From: Ketogulonicigenium vulgare WSH-001
GTDB lineage: Bacteria > Pseudomonadota > Alphaproteobacteria > Rhodobacterales > Rhodobacteraceae
Assembly (NCBI RefSeq): GCF_000223375.1
Contig: NC_017384.1
Span: 434,001 to 498,000, forward strand
Length of the DNA: 64,000 bases
Reading direction: 5' to 3'
Part shown: in pieces, positions 1-8,626 of the stretch
How the letters are laid out: each line of letters begins with the position of its first letter
Position numbering within the stretch: position 1 is the stretch's first letter
Position numbers and translations under genes: made by a program
The notes under the pieces: model-generated
What the model was told of the DNA's origin: nothing
Databases searched by the model: none
Seen by the model: only the letters and a program-made list of their open reading frames with translations

Positions 1-296
1 TAAAAAGACGGGGCAAGGCTGATCCGCTCGCCCTCGGCATTCAGCCAGATGCCAAAAACGCGGTCACGTTTGCGCACCAGAACCGGAGTGAGAGGGCCCG
101 ATACGGTCACGATCACATCCAGTTGTGCAGCATCCGCAGGCACGGGCGCATCGCGTTTGATAGCGCCAAAGATCAGAATATCCTCGCCATCAAAACGGGC
201 GGTAATGCCAACCGAATCGGCAGACAACCCCAGCACGATCTGTTCGGCGCGGGCGGGCAGGGTCAGCAGCAGGATCATCAGCACCAGACGGATCAT
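1..296 (-). CDS. TIGR02186-type exported protein, C-terminus cut by window edge
   Basis: The first 98 residues are visible; the rest lies beyond base 1. The N-terminus (MIRLVLMILLLTLPARA) is a signal peptide with a likely cleavage site after PARA, followed by EQIVLGLSADSVGITARF. This matches the alphaproteobacterial TIGR02186 family, predicted to be membrane-anchored and of unknown biochemical role. The ATG overlaps the TGA of the TauE/SafE gene (ATGA arrangement), so the two are translationally coupled. The same pairing recurs in Rhodobacteraceae and suggests an accessory subunit of the exporter. The family call rests on remembered sequence and on context. Confidence 0.7.
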   Translation of the reverse strand, partial: MIRLVLMILLLTLPARAEQIVLGLSADSVGITARFDGEDILIFGAIKRDAPVPADAAQLDVIVTVSGPLTPVLVRKRDRVFGIWLNAEGERISLAPSF

Positions 297-1225
297 CAGC
301 GTCCCCGCAATACTTCTAGGGAATACAGCTCGTCCGGGCGCAGGATCAGCCCCAGCGCAAGCTGTCCTGCAACCAGCAGCACCAGCAGCGCCATCAAGAT
401 GCGCAGCTGTTCCGCCCGCAGGCGCATCCCGATGCGGGTGCCGATCTGCGCGCCGACAACGCCGCCCAGGATCAGCATCAGCCCCAGCAGGATATCGACG
501 GTATAGTTCGTCGTCGCGTGCAGCATCGTGGTAAAGGCGGTGACAAAGATGATCTGGAACAGCGACGTGCCCACAACCACCTTTGTCGGCATACCCAGCA
601 GATAGATCATCGCGGGCACCATGATGAACCCGCCGCCGACACCCATGATCCCCGACAAAACGCCCACGCCCGTGCCCACCAGCAGCGGCGGGATCACCGA
701 AATATAAAGGCCCGAGACGCGGAATTTCATCTTCAGCGGCAGGTTATGCACCCAGTTGTGCCGCTTGCGTGCCGGCACCACGCCGCTGCGCTGGCGCAGC
801 AGGGCGCGGGTGCCCTCGACCAGCATCATGGCGCCGATGGTGCCAAGCAAGATCACATAGGACAGGGTGATCATCAGATCGACCTGACCCATGCGGCGCA
901 TCCAGTTGAAGATACCCACCCCGATCGCCGCACCCACAAGGCCGCCGATCATCAGCACCGTGCCCATCCGCAGATCGACATTCTTGCGCCGCAGATGCGC
1001 GAACAGCCCCGATACGGATGAGGCGACAATCTGGTTCGTTGCGGTTGCAACGGCGACGGCCGATGGGATGCCCGAAAAGATCAGCAACGGCGTGATCAAA
1101 AAGCCGCCGCCCACGCCAAACATTCCCGACAGGATGCCAACGATCCAGCCAAGCCCGAAAATCCAAAGAGCATCGACCGAAACTTCGGCTATGGGCAGAT
1201 AGATCGTCATCGTGCGCCCGGGCAT
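296..1225 (-). CDS. TauE/SafE-family membrane exporter
   Basis: A 309-residue polytopic membrane protein with the internal duplication typical of TauE/SafE permeases. The glycine-rich signature GMFGVGGGF sits at residues 34-42 and recurs as GIMGVGGGF at 192-200. A hydrophilic, basic linker at about 143-168 separates the two halves. Family members export sulfite, sulfoacetate or other small organosulfur anions; the substrate here is not shown. The start at residue 1 lacks a clear ribosome site, and Met6 (base 1210) is an equally good start. Its stop overlaps the start of the TIGR02186-type gene. Confidence 0.85.
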   Translation of the reverse strand: MPGRTMTIYLPIAEVSVDALWIFGLGWIVGILSGMFGVGGGFLITPLLIFSGIPSAVAVATATNQIVASSVSGLFAHLRRKNVDLRMGTVLMIGGLVGAAIGVGIFNWMRRMGQVDLMITLSYVILLGTIGAMMLVEGTRALLRQRSGVVPARKRHNWVHNLPLKMKFRVSGLYISVIPPLLVGTGVGVLSGIMGVGGGFIMVPAMIYLLGMPTKVVVGTSLFQIIFVTAFTTMLHATTNYTVDILLGLMLILGGVVGAQIGTRIGMRLRAEQLRILMALLVLLVAGQLALGLILRPDELYSLEVLRGR

Positions 1226-1290
1226 GAGGGGTGAATGATGGGTCTGCCCCCAGTCAAATCATCCCTATGCCGCCGCGACAAGGGTTCAAT

Positions 1291-2094
1291 TCAGGAAAGT
1301 GATTGTAAGTAGCGCCGCAGCACCAGTTCCAGTTTCGCCGCGCCAATTGGGGCCATGGCTTTGGTCTGTTCATGGCTGAGGGATTCGTCGCTGAGGCCCG
1401 CACCCATATTGGTGATGGTCGAAATCGCGGCGACTTTCAGGCCAAGGAACCGCGCCAAAATCACCTCGGGCACGGTCGACATGCCGACGGCATCGGCGCC
1501 AAGGATGCGGATGGCGCGAATCTCGGCGGGCGTTTCAAAACTCGGGCCAGAGAACCAGGCATAGACCCCCTCGGGCAGGGCGGTACCAGTCGCGGCCGCC
1601 GCAGCCAGCAGCGCGGCGCGCAGGGCGGGGTCATAGGCATCGCCCATCGGCACGAAACGCTGGTCGGTCGCCTCGCCGATCAGCGGGTTCAGTCCGGAAA
1701 AGTTGATATGGTCGTTGATCAGCATGATCGAGCCGGTCGGGCAATCGGCGCGCAGCGAGCCTGCCGCATTCGTCGCGATGACATGATCGGCACCGAGGCC
1801 CTGCAACACCTCGAGCGGCAGGCGCATGACAGAGGGGTTGCCATCCTCGTAATAATGGCTGCGACCGCCAAAGACCGCAACGCGTACGCCCTCAAGATTT
1901 CCAATGACCAGCTTTTTATTATGGCCGCTGACATTGCCGACCGGAAAGCCGGGCAGGTCGCTATAGGGGATCGCAATGCCCTCCAGTTGATCGGCCAAAT
2001 GGCCAAGGCCCGATCCAAGGATCAGGCCCAGACGCACGGGCTGATCGTCCGCGCGTGATTTTATCGCTGCAACAAGATCAGCGCTCTTTGACAT
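1291..2094 (-). CDS. Purine nucleoside phosphorylase (trimeric PNP family)
   Basis: Cytosolic enzyme that splits purine nucleosides with phosphate into free base and (deoxy)ribose-1-phosphate. In the 267-residue protein I see the phosphate loop LGSGLG (26-31), GGRSHYYE (77-84), the substrate-site stretch GPSFETPAEIR (183-193) and GMSTVPE (204-210), all typical of the PunA/XapA family. The frame stays open upstream, but the ATG at 2094 has GGAGG (2103-2107) 8 nt before it, so I chose it. The start overlaps the end of the upstream ABC permease by 17 bp, making this the last cistron of a nucleoside-import operon. Base specificity cannot be read from the sequence. Confidence 0.9.
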   Translation of the reverse strand: MSKSADLVAAIKSRADDQPVRLGLILGSGLGHLADQLEGIAIPYSDLPGFPVGNVSGHNKKLVIGNLEGVRVAVFGGRSHYYEDGNPSVMRLPLEVLQGLGADHVIATNAAGSLRADCPTGSIMLINDHINFSGLNPLIGEATDQRFVPMGDAYDPALRAALLAAAAATGTALPEGVYAWFSGPSFETPAEIRAIRILGADAVGMSTVPEVILARFLGLKVAAISTITNMGAGLSDESLSHEQTKAMAPIGAAKLELVLRRYLQSLS

Positions 2095-3046
2095 AGGGGA
2101 CGCCTCCGGCACGCGGGCCGATGGCTTTGCCGACAAAGCCCGCAAGGATGATGACGGTCAGGATATAGGGCAGCGCATCCATGAACTGGCCGGGGATACG
2201 GGTGCCGAAAATCTCGATCGCCTGATAGCGGATCGCGGCGGCTTGCAAGATGCCAAACAGCAGCACGGCCCACATGGCATGCCACGGACGCCATTTCGCA
2301 AAGATCAGCGCGGCAAGGGCGATATAGCCGCGGTTGGCGGTCATATCCTTGACAAAGCCTGCCGCAGGCACGGCGGTCGCCAGTTGCGCGCCGGCCAGTG
2401 CGCACAGCACCGCACAGATCGCAACCGCCGCATAGCGCAGTTTGACGACTGAGATCCCCGCCGTATCCACCGCCGCCGGATTTTCACCCACAGCGCGCAT
2501 TCGCAGGCCAAAGCGCGTGCGATACAGCAGCCACCACGTAAAGGGCACCGCCAAGAACGCGATATAGGTTAGGATCGAGTGGTTCGACAGCACGCGGGCA
2601 TAGAACGGGCCGAAATAGGCAATCTCGCTGATCTGATCGGCGAAAGGCAGCGTTAGACGCGGAAAGCGCATCTCGCCGGACAGTTGCGGTGTGCGTCCGC
2701 CCTGACCGAACCATGCATTCGCCAGCATCACCGTCATGCCCGAGGCGAGGAAGTTCAGCGCGACGCCCGAGATCAGCTGGTTGCCACGGAAGGTAATCGC
2801 GGCAAGGCCGTGAATGCCCGACAGCAGCAGCGTCGCGATAATCCCCGCGCCAAGGCCCAACCAGACATTTCCCGTGAAATAGGCGAACGAGGCCGAAATA
2901 CAGGCCGACATCAGCATTTTGCCTTCAAGGCTGATGTCAAAAATCCCCGCGCGTTCCGAATAAAGCCCGGCCAGACAGGCCAGCAGCAGCGGGGTCGAGA
3001 TCCGGATCATGCTCTCGAGGATGAGGATAATATCCATATAGGTCAT
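2078..3046 (-). CDS. BMP-type nucleoside ABC transporter, permease 2 (NupQ/YufQ-like)
   Basis: A 322-residue inner-membrane protein of the branched-chain permease superfamily (BPD_transp_2). It starts in a hydrophobic helix (MDIILILESMIRISTPLL) and carries the family stretch ERAGIFDISLEGKMLM near residues 28-43, followed by multiple membrane spans. It lies 3 bp after its partner permease and overlaps the phosphorylase gene. The set of two permeases, a double ATPase and a BMP-type binding protein matches the B. subtilis YufNOPQ guanosine importer, so nucleoside uptake is the expected role. Confidence 0.88.
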   Translation of the reverse strand: MTYMDIILILESMIRISTPLLLACLAGLYSERAGIFDISLEGKMLMSACISASFAYFTGNVWLGLGAGIIATLLLSGIHGLAAITFRGNQLISGVALNFLASGMTVMLANAWFGQGGRTPQLSGEMRFPRLTLPFADQISEIAYFGPFYARVLSNHSILTYIAFLAVPFTWWLLYRTRFGLRMRAVGENPAAVDTAGISVVKLRYAAVAICAVLCALAGAQLATAVPAAGFVKDMTANRGYIALAALIFAKWRPWHAMWAVLLFGILQAAAIRYQAIEIFGTRIPGQFMDALPYILTVIILAGFVGKAIGPRAGGVPYVKER

Positions 3047-3049
3047 GAT

Positions 3050-4165
3050 TTACTCCGCCGCCTTCGCCGATCTGCCGCCGCGCAGGCTGATGAACAGCCG
3101 CTCGAGCGGGGTGCGCACCATCGTATCGAGCGCACCGGTGAACAGGATCACAAGAGCCTGGATCACAACGACCAATTCACGCGGGATGCGCAGGGTCTGG
3201 TCTTGGCTGAGGGACATGCCGCCTTGATACAGCACACCAAACAGCAGCGCCGCCAGCACGATGCCGACAGGGTGATTGCGGCCCATCAGCGCCACGGCGA
3301 TACCGATAAAGCCCGCGCCTTCGACCGCGCCAAGGATCAGACGCTCGGCCTCGCCCTGCACGTTGTTCAGCGCCATCATCCCGGCAAGACCGCCTGAAAT
3401 CGCCATTGTAATCATGATGATACGGAAAGGATTGATACCTGCGTATTTCGCCGCTGGCTCGGATTTGCCCAAGGATCGCATCTCATAGCCCAGACGCGTG
3501 TGCCAGATCAGCACCCAGACGGCGGCGGCAGCAATGATCGCGATCACAAAGGAAAAGTTCGCCATCGCCCCGCGCGAGAATGCGATGCCAAAGGGCGCCA
3601 GCATATCGTGAAAGCTCGGCAGATGGGTCGTGGCGGGGAAGCTGGCCGAGGCTGGCTCCATCCCGCCCGGCGATTTCAGCGGGCCGACGAGCAGATAGTT
3701 CAGCAGCGCAAAGGCCATCTGGTTGAACATGATCGTGGTGATCACAATATGGCTGCCGCGCTTGGCTTGCAGATAGGCCGGCACAAACGCCCAAGCCGCC
3801 CCCGCAGCCGCAGCCCCCACGATCGAGCAGACCAGCGCCAGCGACCAATGCGGAAACGGGATCATCAGGCAGACGATGGCAACGCCAAGCCCGCCCAGCA
3901 TCGCCTGACCTTCGCCGCCGATGTTGAACAGCCCCGCATGGGCCGCCACTGCGACCGCAAGGCCGGTAAAGATAAAGTTCGTGGCGTAATAGATCGTATT
4001 GCCAAAATTATACTGGCTGCCCAGCGCGCCGTTCAGCATCACTTGCAGCGCGGCAATCGGGTTCGACCCCAGCGCCAGAATGACCAGCCCCGAGATGATC
4101 GCCGCCAAGATCAGTGAGATCAGCGGGATCAGAACCACATCGGCCCATTTGGGCATCTTTTCCAT
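3050..4165 (-). CDS. BMP-type nucleoside ABC transporter, permease 1 (NupP/YufP-like)
   Basis: A 371-residue polytopic membrane protein of the same superfamily as its downstream neighbour, with the longer N-terminal extension usual for the YufP branch. The conserved cytoplasmic stretch AAHAGLFNIGGEGQAMLGG lies near residue 80, and GYEMRSLGKSEPAAKYAGI near 230 resembles the ATPase-coupling loop of these permeases. Its ATG directly follows the TAA of the ATPase gene with no gap, so coupled translation is likely. It should form the heterodimeric membrane channel with the 2078-3046 product. Confidence 0.88.
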   Translation of the reverse strand: MEKMPKWADVVLIPLISLILAAIISGLVILALGSNPIAALQVMLNGALGSQYNFGNTIYYATNFIFTGLAVAVAAHAGLFNIGGEGQAMLGGLGVAIVCLMIPFPHWSLALVCSIVGAAAAGAAWAFVPAYLQAKRGSHIVITTIMFNQMAFALLNYLLVGPLKSPGGMEPASASFPATTHLPSFHDMLAPFGIAFSRGAMANFSFVIAIIAAAAVWVLIWHTRLGYEMRSLGKSEPAAKYAGINPFRIIMITMAISGGLAGMMALNNVQGEAERLILGAVEGAGFIGIAVALMGRNHPVGIVLAALLFGVLYQGGMSLSQDQTLRIPRELVVVIQALVILFTGALDTMVRTPLERLFISLRGGRSAKAAE

Positions 4166-5713
4166 TTACGCGGCCTCCCCGGCACTCATACCGGCCATCA
4201 TCAGGCCTAGTTCGTTTTCTGTGGTTGTACCGCTGGCGCGTTCGCCCATCATCTTGCCGTCGAACATGACGGCGATGCGGTCGGACAGCGACATGATCTC
4301 GTCCAGCTCGACCGAGACTAGCAGCACGGCCTTGCCCTTGTCGCGCAGGGCGACAACCTGTTGGTGAATGAATTCAATCGCGCCAATGTCGACGCCGCGC
4401 GTCGGCTGGCCGATCAGCAGCACATCGGGGTTGCGTTCAACCTCGCGCGCGATGACCAGTTTTTGCTGATTGCCGCCCGAAAAATTACGTGCGGCCAGCA
4501 TCTTATCCGGCGGGCGCACGTCATATTGCTGCATCTTTGCGTCGCAATCGGCCATGATGGCTGCGTTATCCATCAAAAAGCCATGTTTCACGAATTTCGG
4601 ATCGTCCTGATAGCCAAAGGCGATGTTCTCCCAGGCTCGGAATTCCAGGATCAGGCCTTCGCGGTGGCGATCCTCGGGCACATGGGCGATCCCATCGTTA
4701 CGGCGGGTCTTGCCGTCGGATTTCTTGCCCGTGATATCCAACTCGCGGCCGTTGACGCGCAAGGTGCCGCTGGCGGCGGCGCGATAGCCGCCCAAGACTT
4801 CCAGCAGTTCCGACTGGCCATTGCCGGCAACCCCCGCGATGCCGACAATCTCGCCCGCATGGACGGTCAGGCTGAGATCCTTGACGCGGTGGACCCCTTT
4901 GGAATCGTAGACATTCAGGTTTTTGATTTCCAGCAGCGGCGCACCGGGCGTCGCAGGCGTCTTTTCCACACGCAGCAGCACTTTGCGGCCGACCATCAGC
5001 TCGGCCAGATGGGTCGGGCTGGTCTGGGCGGTGTTCACGGTCGTCACCATCTCGCCGCGGCGCATGACCGAGACCTCGTCGGTGATTTCCATGATCTCGC
5101 GCAGCTTGTGGGTGATCAGGATGACGGTTTTACCCTCGCGCCGCAGATTGGCGAGGATGCGGAACAGGTGGTCGGCCTCGGCCGGGGTCAGAACGCCGGT
5201 CGGCTCGTCCAAAATCAGGATCTCGGCCTTGCGATAGAGGGCCTTTAGGATCTCGACCCGCTGTTGCATGCCGACGCCGATCTCTTCGATCACCGCATCG
5301 GGATCGACCTGCAATTCATATTCGCGCGACAGTTCCATCAACTGCTTGCGCGCTTTTGCCAGCGAGGGGCGCAGGAATAGCCCATCCTCGACGCCAAGGA
5401 TGACGTTTTCAAGGACGGTGAAATTTTCAACCAGTTTAAAGTGCTGGAACACCATGCCGATACCGGCATTGATCGCGGCCTGGCTATCGGTGATCTCGAC
5501 CGGCTTGCCGTTGATCAGGATGCGCCCCGAATCCGCGCGGTAAAAACCGTAAAGGATCGACATCAGCGTCGATTTACCCGCGCCATTTTCCCCGATGATC
5601 CCGTGGATCGTGCCCGGCTGCACCTTGATCGAAATGTCTTTATTGGCCTGAACGGGGCCGAAGGCCTTTGAGATGCCCTGAAGTTCGATGGCGGGGGGCG
5701 CGGTATCGCTCAT
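4166..5713 (-). CDS. BMP-type nucleoside ABC transporter, double ATPase subunit (NupO/YufO-like)
   Basis: A 515-residue protein with two fused ABC nucleotide-binding domains. The first is canonical: Walker A GENGAGKS (41-48), Walker B ILDEP (167-171) and switch His202. The second is degenerate: GVAGNGQS (294-301) replaces Walker A, and LLIGQPTRGVD (432-442) has Gln where the catalytic Glu would be, while the signature FSGGNQQK (411-418) is intact. This asymmetry is normal for the sugar/nucleoside (RbsA-like) ATPases. It powers import with the two permeases that follow. Confidence 0.9.
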   Translation of the reverse strand: MSDTAPPAIELQGISKAFGPVQANKDISIKVQPGTIHGIIGENGAGKSTLMSILYGFYRADSGRILINGKPVEITDSQAAINAGIGMVFQHFKLVENFTVLENVILGVEDGLFLRPSLAKARKQLMELSREYELQVDPDAVIEEIGVGMQQRVEILKALYRKAEILILDEPTGVLTPAEADHLFRILANLRREGKTVILITHKLREIMEITDEVSVMRRGEMVTTVNTAQTSPTHLAELMVGRKVLLRVEKTPATPGAPLLEIKNLNVYDSKGVHRVKDLSLTVHAGEIVGIAGVAGNGQSELLEVLGGYRAAASGTLRVNGRELDITGKKSDGKTRRNDGIAHVPEDRHREGLILEFRAWENIAFGYQDDPKFVKHGFLMDNAAIMADCDAKMQQYDVRPPDKMLAARNFSGGNQQKLVIAREVERNPDVLLIGQPTRGVDIGAIEFIHQQVVALRDKGKAVLLVSVELDEIMSLSDRIAVMFDGKMMGERASGTTTENELGLMMAGMSAGEAA

Positions 5714-5743
5714 ATAGATTTACCCGAGGCTTGGTAAAGGGAA

Positions 5744-5772
5744 CCCCGGCCGCACCATGCGGCGGGCCGGGG
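5744..5772 (-). repeat. Intra-operon stem-loop between binding-protein and ATPase genes
   Basis: An inverted repeat CCCCGGCC (5744-5751) / GGCCGGGG (5765-5772) with a short, partly pairable loop. It lies in the 81-bp gap between the BMP binding-protein stop and the ATPase start. No T-run follows on the minus strand, so it is more likely a transcript-stabilising hairpin than a full terminator. Such hairpins commonly let binding-protein mRNA accumulate above that of the membrane subunits; that use here is inferred. Confidence 0.55.
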
Positions 5773-5794
5773 CGGGGTCTAAATGGTCTGTCGA

Positions 5795-6793
5795 TTAGAA
5801 CGACAGAACCGGGCAGGTCTGGTCGGTGTTATAGTTGTGAACCGAGATCTCGCCTGCGATGATCTGCGCCGAAGCCGCCTCGACCGCCGCCAGCATCTCG
5901 GGCGTCAGCAGCGATTCGTTGAATTCGTCCAGCGCAAAGCCAACGCCGCCCGAGGCCAGATCCATCACGACCAAACCCGGCTCGACATCAGCGCCTGCGG
6001 TGAACGAGGCATGCACAGCATTATCGACGCGCTTCAGCATCGAGGTCAGCATGAAACCGGGGTGCAGATAGTTTTGGTTGCTATCAACGCCGATGCCGAA
6101 AATCTCGCTGTCGGCAGCGGTTTGCAGCGCGCCAAGGCCAGCGGCGCCAGCGGCAGCGTAGACCACGTCCGAACCTTGGCCGATCTGGGCCAGGGTCAGC
6201 TCGGCGGCGCGGGGCGAATCGCTCCAGGCAGAGGGGGTGGTGCCGACCATATTGGCGACGATGTTGATGTTCGGATTCGCAGCCAGCGCACCTTGGGCAT
6301 AGCCGCAGGCAAAGTTACGGATCAGCGGAATGTCCATGCCGCCAACAAAGCTGATGGTGCCGGTTTCCGATTTCAGCGCGGCCAGCATACCGACGAGGAA
6401 CGAGCCTTGCTCTTCCGCGAACAGGATCGAGCGCACGTTCGGCGCATCAACAACGCCGTCGATGATGACGAATTTGGTGTCGGGGTAGTCGGGGGCGATT
6501 TCCGACAGCGGGGTGGCATTGGTGAAACCAGCCATGACGATCGGGTTATAGCCAGCTTCGGCGAAATTGCGGATCGCTTGGCTGCGCTGGGCGTCGGACG
6601 ACAGCTCGACCTCAGCAAAGCTGTTGCCGGTCTCATTGGCCCAGGCCGTTGCGCCGTTGAACGAGCTTTCGTTGAAGGATTTGTCGAACTTACCGCCAAG
6701 ATCATAGATCACTGCGGGGCCTTCGGCCAAAGCGGCACCTGCCGAAAGGGCGGCGACGGCACTTGCGCCGAGGAACAGGGACTTCAGGTTCAT
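5795..6793 (-). CDS. BMP/PnrA-family nucleoside-binding protein (periplasmic)
   Basis: Periplasmic substrate-binding component, 332 residues. A clear signal peptide MNLKSLFLGASAVAALSAG.. ends near residue 23 (AALA-EG), followed by the family opening VIYDLGGKFDKSFNE. PnrA/BmpA proteins bind purine nucleosides. The frame is open for 31 codons upstream, but the ATG at 6793 has a GGGAG ribosome site 7 nt before it and places the signal peptide at the very N-terminus. It is the first gene of the operon running to the purine nucleoside phosphorylase, which supports nucleosides as ligand. Confidence 0.9.
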   Translation of the reverse strand: MNLKSLFLGASAVAALSAGAALAEGPAVIYDLGGKFDKSFNESSFNGATAWANETGNSFAEVELSSDAQRSQAIRNFAEAGYNPIVMAGFTNATPLSEIAPDYPDTKFVIIDGVVDAPNVRSILFAEEQGSFLVGMLAALKSETGTISFVGGMDIPLIRNFACGYAQGALAANPNINIVANMVGTTPSAWSDSPRAAELTLAQIGQGSDVVYAAAGAAGLGALQTAADSEIFGIGVDSNQNYLHPGFMLTSMLKRVDNAVHASFTAGADVEPGLVVMDLASGGVGFALDEFNESLLTPEMLAAVEAASAQIIAGEISVHNYNTDQTCPVLSF

Positions 6794-6857
6794 TTCTTTC
6801 TCCCGATTGGCTAGGGGCCGGTTTTCCGATCCCCCGATCAATGCTGATCTGGTGGCT

Positions 6858-6886
6858 ATCATGTCGGATTCGCTAACGTCCGCCAA
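6858..6886 (-). promoter_or_regulatory. Candidate sigma-70 promoter of the nucleoside-import operon
   Basis: On the minus strand TTGGCG (6886-6881), a 17-nt spacer and CATGAT (6863-6858) give a reasonable housekeeping promoter. Transcription would start about 55-60 nt before the binding-protein ATG. It was found by eye only; the -10 box matches the consensus poorly. Confidence 0.35.
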
Positions 6887-6982
6887 GACTGCAACAGCGA
6901 AATCGCGGCGTCACAGCGTCAATTTACCAGAATCGCCAGTCGTTTCGGCAATTTTTTATTGGATGGTTTGTTTTCTGTCCGC

Positions 6983-7390
6983 CTATGGCTTGGGCGCCCA
7001 TGCCATCACCTGCGCGTCGACCATTTCGCCCGAGGTCAGGTGATAGTAATGCCTGCGTCGCCCGATGATCTGAAAACCCGCCGCTGTATAAAGGGCGATG
7101 GCGGGCACATTGTTCACCGCAACCTCGAGGAATACGCGATCAAGCCTCTGTTCCAGCAGGGTTTTCAGGTGGTTTCGGGCAAGGCCCTTGCGCTGGTGCG
7201 CGGGGGCGGTGGCGAGGGTCAGGATCTCGGCCTCGCCTGCGATGGTGCGGGTCAGGATGAAGCTGTGGGCGTCCCCGATCACGGCCACGCCGAATTGGTC
7301 CATCAGATCGGCGAATTCATCCGCCGACCACGGGCGCTGATCGGTAAAGGCCAGCGCATGGGTGGCGGCCAGCGCAGCGGGCGTTGTCAT
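6983..7390 (-). CDS. rimI: GNAT acetyltransferase, RimI-like (ribosomal protein S18 N-acetyltransferase)
   Basis: A 135-residue GNAT-fold protein. The acetyl-CoA pyrophosphate loop is at about residues 60-70 (TAPAHQRKGLA, Q/RxxGxG/A form) and the C-terminal strand has the NVPAIALYTAAGF motif typical of RimI. It overlaps tsaB by 4 bp (ATGA), the usual tsaB-rimI pairing, which is the strongest reason for the name. RimI acetylates the N-terminal Ala of ribosomal protein S18; the substrate is not provable from sequence. It is slightly shorter than E. coli RimI. Confidence 0.78.
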   Translation of the reverse strand: MTTPAALAATHALAFTDQRPWSADEFADLMDQFGVAVIGDAHSFILTRTIAGEAEILTLATAPAHQRKGLARNHLKTLLEQRLDRVFLEVAVNNVPAIALYTAAGFQIIGRRRHYYHLTSGEMVDAQVMAWAPKP

Positions 7391-7959
7391 GCGTCAAGGA
7401 TCACGGGGGCCGGATCGCGCGGCGGGGCGGCATCGGCGGCGCGGACATAGACCGGCGCGGGGCGTGGCTGAGGGCTGGTCAGGCGCGCGGGCGTCATGCG
7501 GGCCATCTGCTGCACCAATAGCGCGGGCACGGGCAGCGGGGTCGCCTCGCCCTCATCGACAACGGCGGGCGCGCCGGGCGCGCCATCGGCATCAAAGGAT
7601 TGGCGATAATTCTGGCCGCGATTGCCGGGCAAGGTGATGGTGCAGGGCAGGGGCTGACCCTGGGCCAGCACCTCGAACTGGCTGATGCCGATGGCGGGAA
7701 TGCCAAGGCCCAGCGCCAGCCCGCGTGCGGCGGCAACACCAATGCGGATACCGGTGAAATTGCCGGGGCCGGTGCCGACTGTGACCGCGCGCAGATCGGC
7801 GGGGGCCACGTGGTGGTCGGCCAGCAGCGCGGCGATCATCGGCATCAGACGTTCCGCCTGACCCTTGTCCATCGCCTCGACCTGCACCCAGATCTGGCCG
7901 TCATCCGATAGTAAAGCGGCCGCGCAATGCGCGGCCGAGGTATCAATCGCCAAAATCAT
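7387..7959 (-). CDS. tsaB: tRNA threonylcarbamoyladenosine biosynthesis protein TsaB
   Basis: A 190-residue ASKHA-fold protein. It starts MILAIDTSAAHCAAALL, the phosphate-1-like motif of TsaB, and contains VGTGPGNFTGIRIGVAAARG near residues 62-81, the family signature. TsaB is a scaffold for TsaD in making the t6A37 modification of ANN-decoding tRNAs in the cytosol. It is translationally coupled to rimI downstream and begins 6 bp after the NifU-type gene stop, so the three genes form one transcription unit. Confidence 0.92.
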   Translation of the reverse strand: MILAIDTSAAHCAAALLSDDGQIWVQVEAMDKGQAERLMPMIAALLADHHVAPADLRAVTVGTGPGNFTGIRIGVAAARGLALGLGIPAIGISQFEVLAQGQPLPCTITLPGNRGQNYRQSFDADGAPGAPAVVDEGEATPLPVPALLVQQMARMTPARLTSPQPRPAPVYVRAADAAPPRDPAPVILDA

Positions 7960-7965
7960 AGGACA

Positions 7966-8523
7966 TCAGGCCGCAACGGGCCGCACTTCCAGAACTTCGG
8001 GGATGTAATGGCGCAGCAGATTCTCGATGCCCATTTTCAGCGTCAGGGTCGAGGAGGGGCAGCCCGCGCACGAGCCCTGCATATGCAGATAGACCACACC
8101 GCGATCAAAGCCGTGGAAGGTGATATCGCCGCCATCTTGTGCCACAGCCGGGCGCACGCGGGTATCCAGCAGCTCTTTGATCTGCTCGACAATCGCGCCG
8201 TCTTCGCCGTCATGCGCGCGGTGGGCGGAAACCGCCTCGCCTTCCATCACGGGTTGGCCGGATTGGAAATGTTCCATGATCGCGCCAAGTACGGCGGGCT
8301 TCAGGTGCGGCCATTCCAGATTATCCGTCTTGGTGACGGTGATGAAATCATAGCCAAGGAAGACGCCAGTGACGCCATCCACCGCGAAAAGCCGTTTGGC
8401 CAGCGGCGAGGTCGTGGCCGCCTCGGCCGAGGGGAAATCAGCCGTGCCAAGTTCCAGCACTTGCTGGCCCGGCAGGAATTTCAATGTCGCGGGATTCGGG
8501 GTCGATTCGGTTTGGATGAACAT
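7966..8523 (-). CDS. NifU-family Fe-S cluster carrier (Nfu type)
   Basis: A 185-residue two-domain protein. The N-terminal Nfu_N domain (about 1-88, MFIQTESTPNPATLKFLPGQ) is followed by a NifU C-terminal domain (about 110-180) with the cluster-binding CxxC at Cys152/Cys155 in GSCAGCPSS. It accepts and delivers Fe-S clusters to client enzymes in the cytosol. It is the first gene of a likely operon with tsaB and rimI. A palindrome resembling an Irr box lies 65 bp before the start, which suggests iron control. Confidence 0.92.
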   Translation of the reverse strand: MFIQTESTPNPATLKFLPGQQVLELGTADFPSAEAATTSPLAKRLFAVDGVTGVFLGYDFITVTKTDNLEWPHLKPAVLGAIMEHFQSGQPVMEGEAVSAHRAHDGEDGAIVEQIKELLDTRVRPAVAQDGGDITFHGFDRGVVYLHMQGSCAGCPSSTLTLKMGIENLLRHYIPEVLEVRPVAA

Positions 8524-8587
8524 GGCGCAGCCTTTGCATCTGTTGATGCTAATATGTGACCAAAGCCGTCATCGGTCAAGGGATATA

Positions 8588-8602
8588 TTAGAATCGTTCT
8601 AA
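8588..8602. promoter_or_regulatory. Irr-box-like palindrome upstream of the NifU-type gene
   Basis: A perfect 6-bp inverted repeat TTAGAA-TCG-TTCTAA. Its form matches the iron control element bound by the haem-responsive Fur-family regulator Irr in alphaproteobacteria (consensus recalled as TTTAGAA-N3-TTCTAAA). The outermost base pair is missing here. It lies 65-79 bp upstream of the NifU-type ATG, a plausible operator distance for a gene making Fe-S carriers. The regulator is inferred. Confidence 0.5.
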
Positions 8603-8626
8603 GTATTCCGATGCCATAAACGCTAG

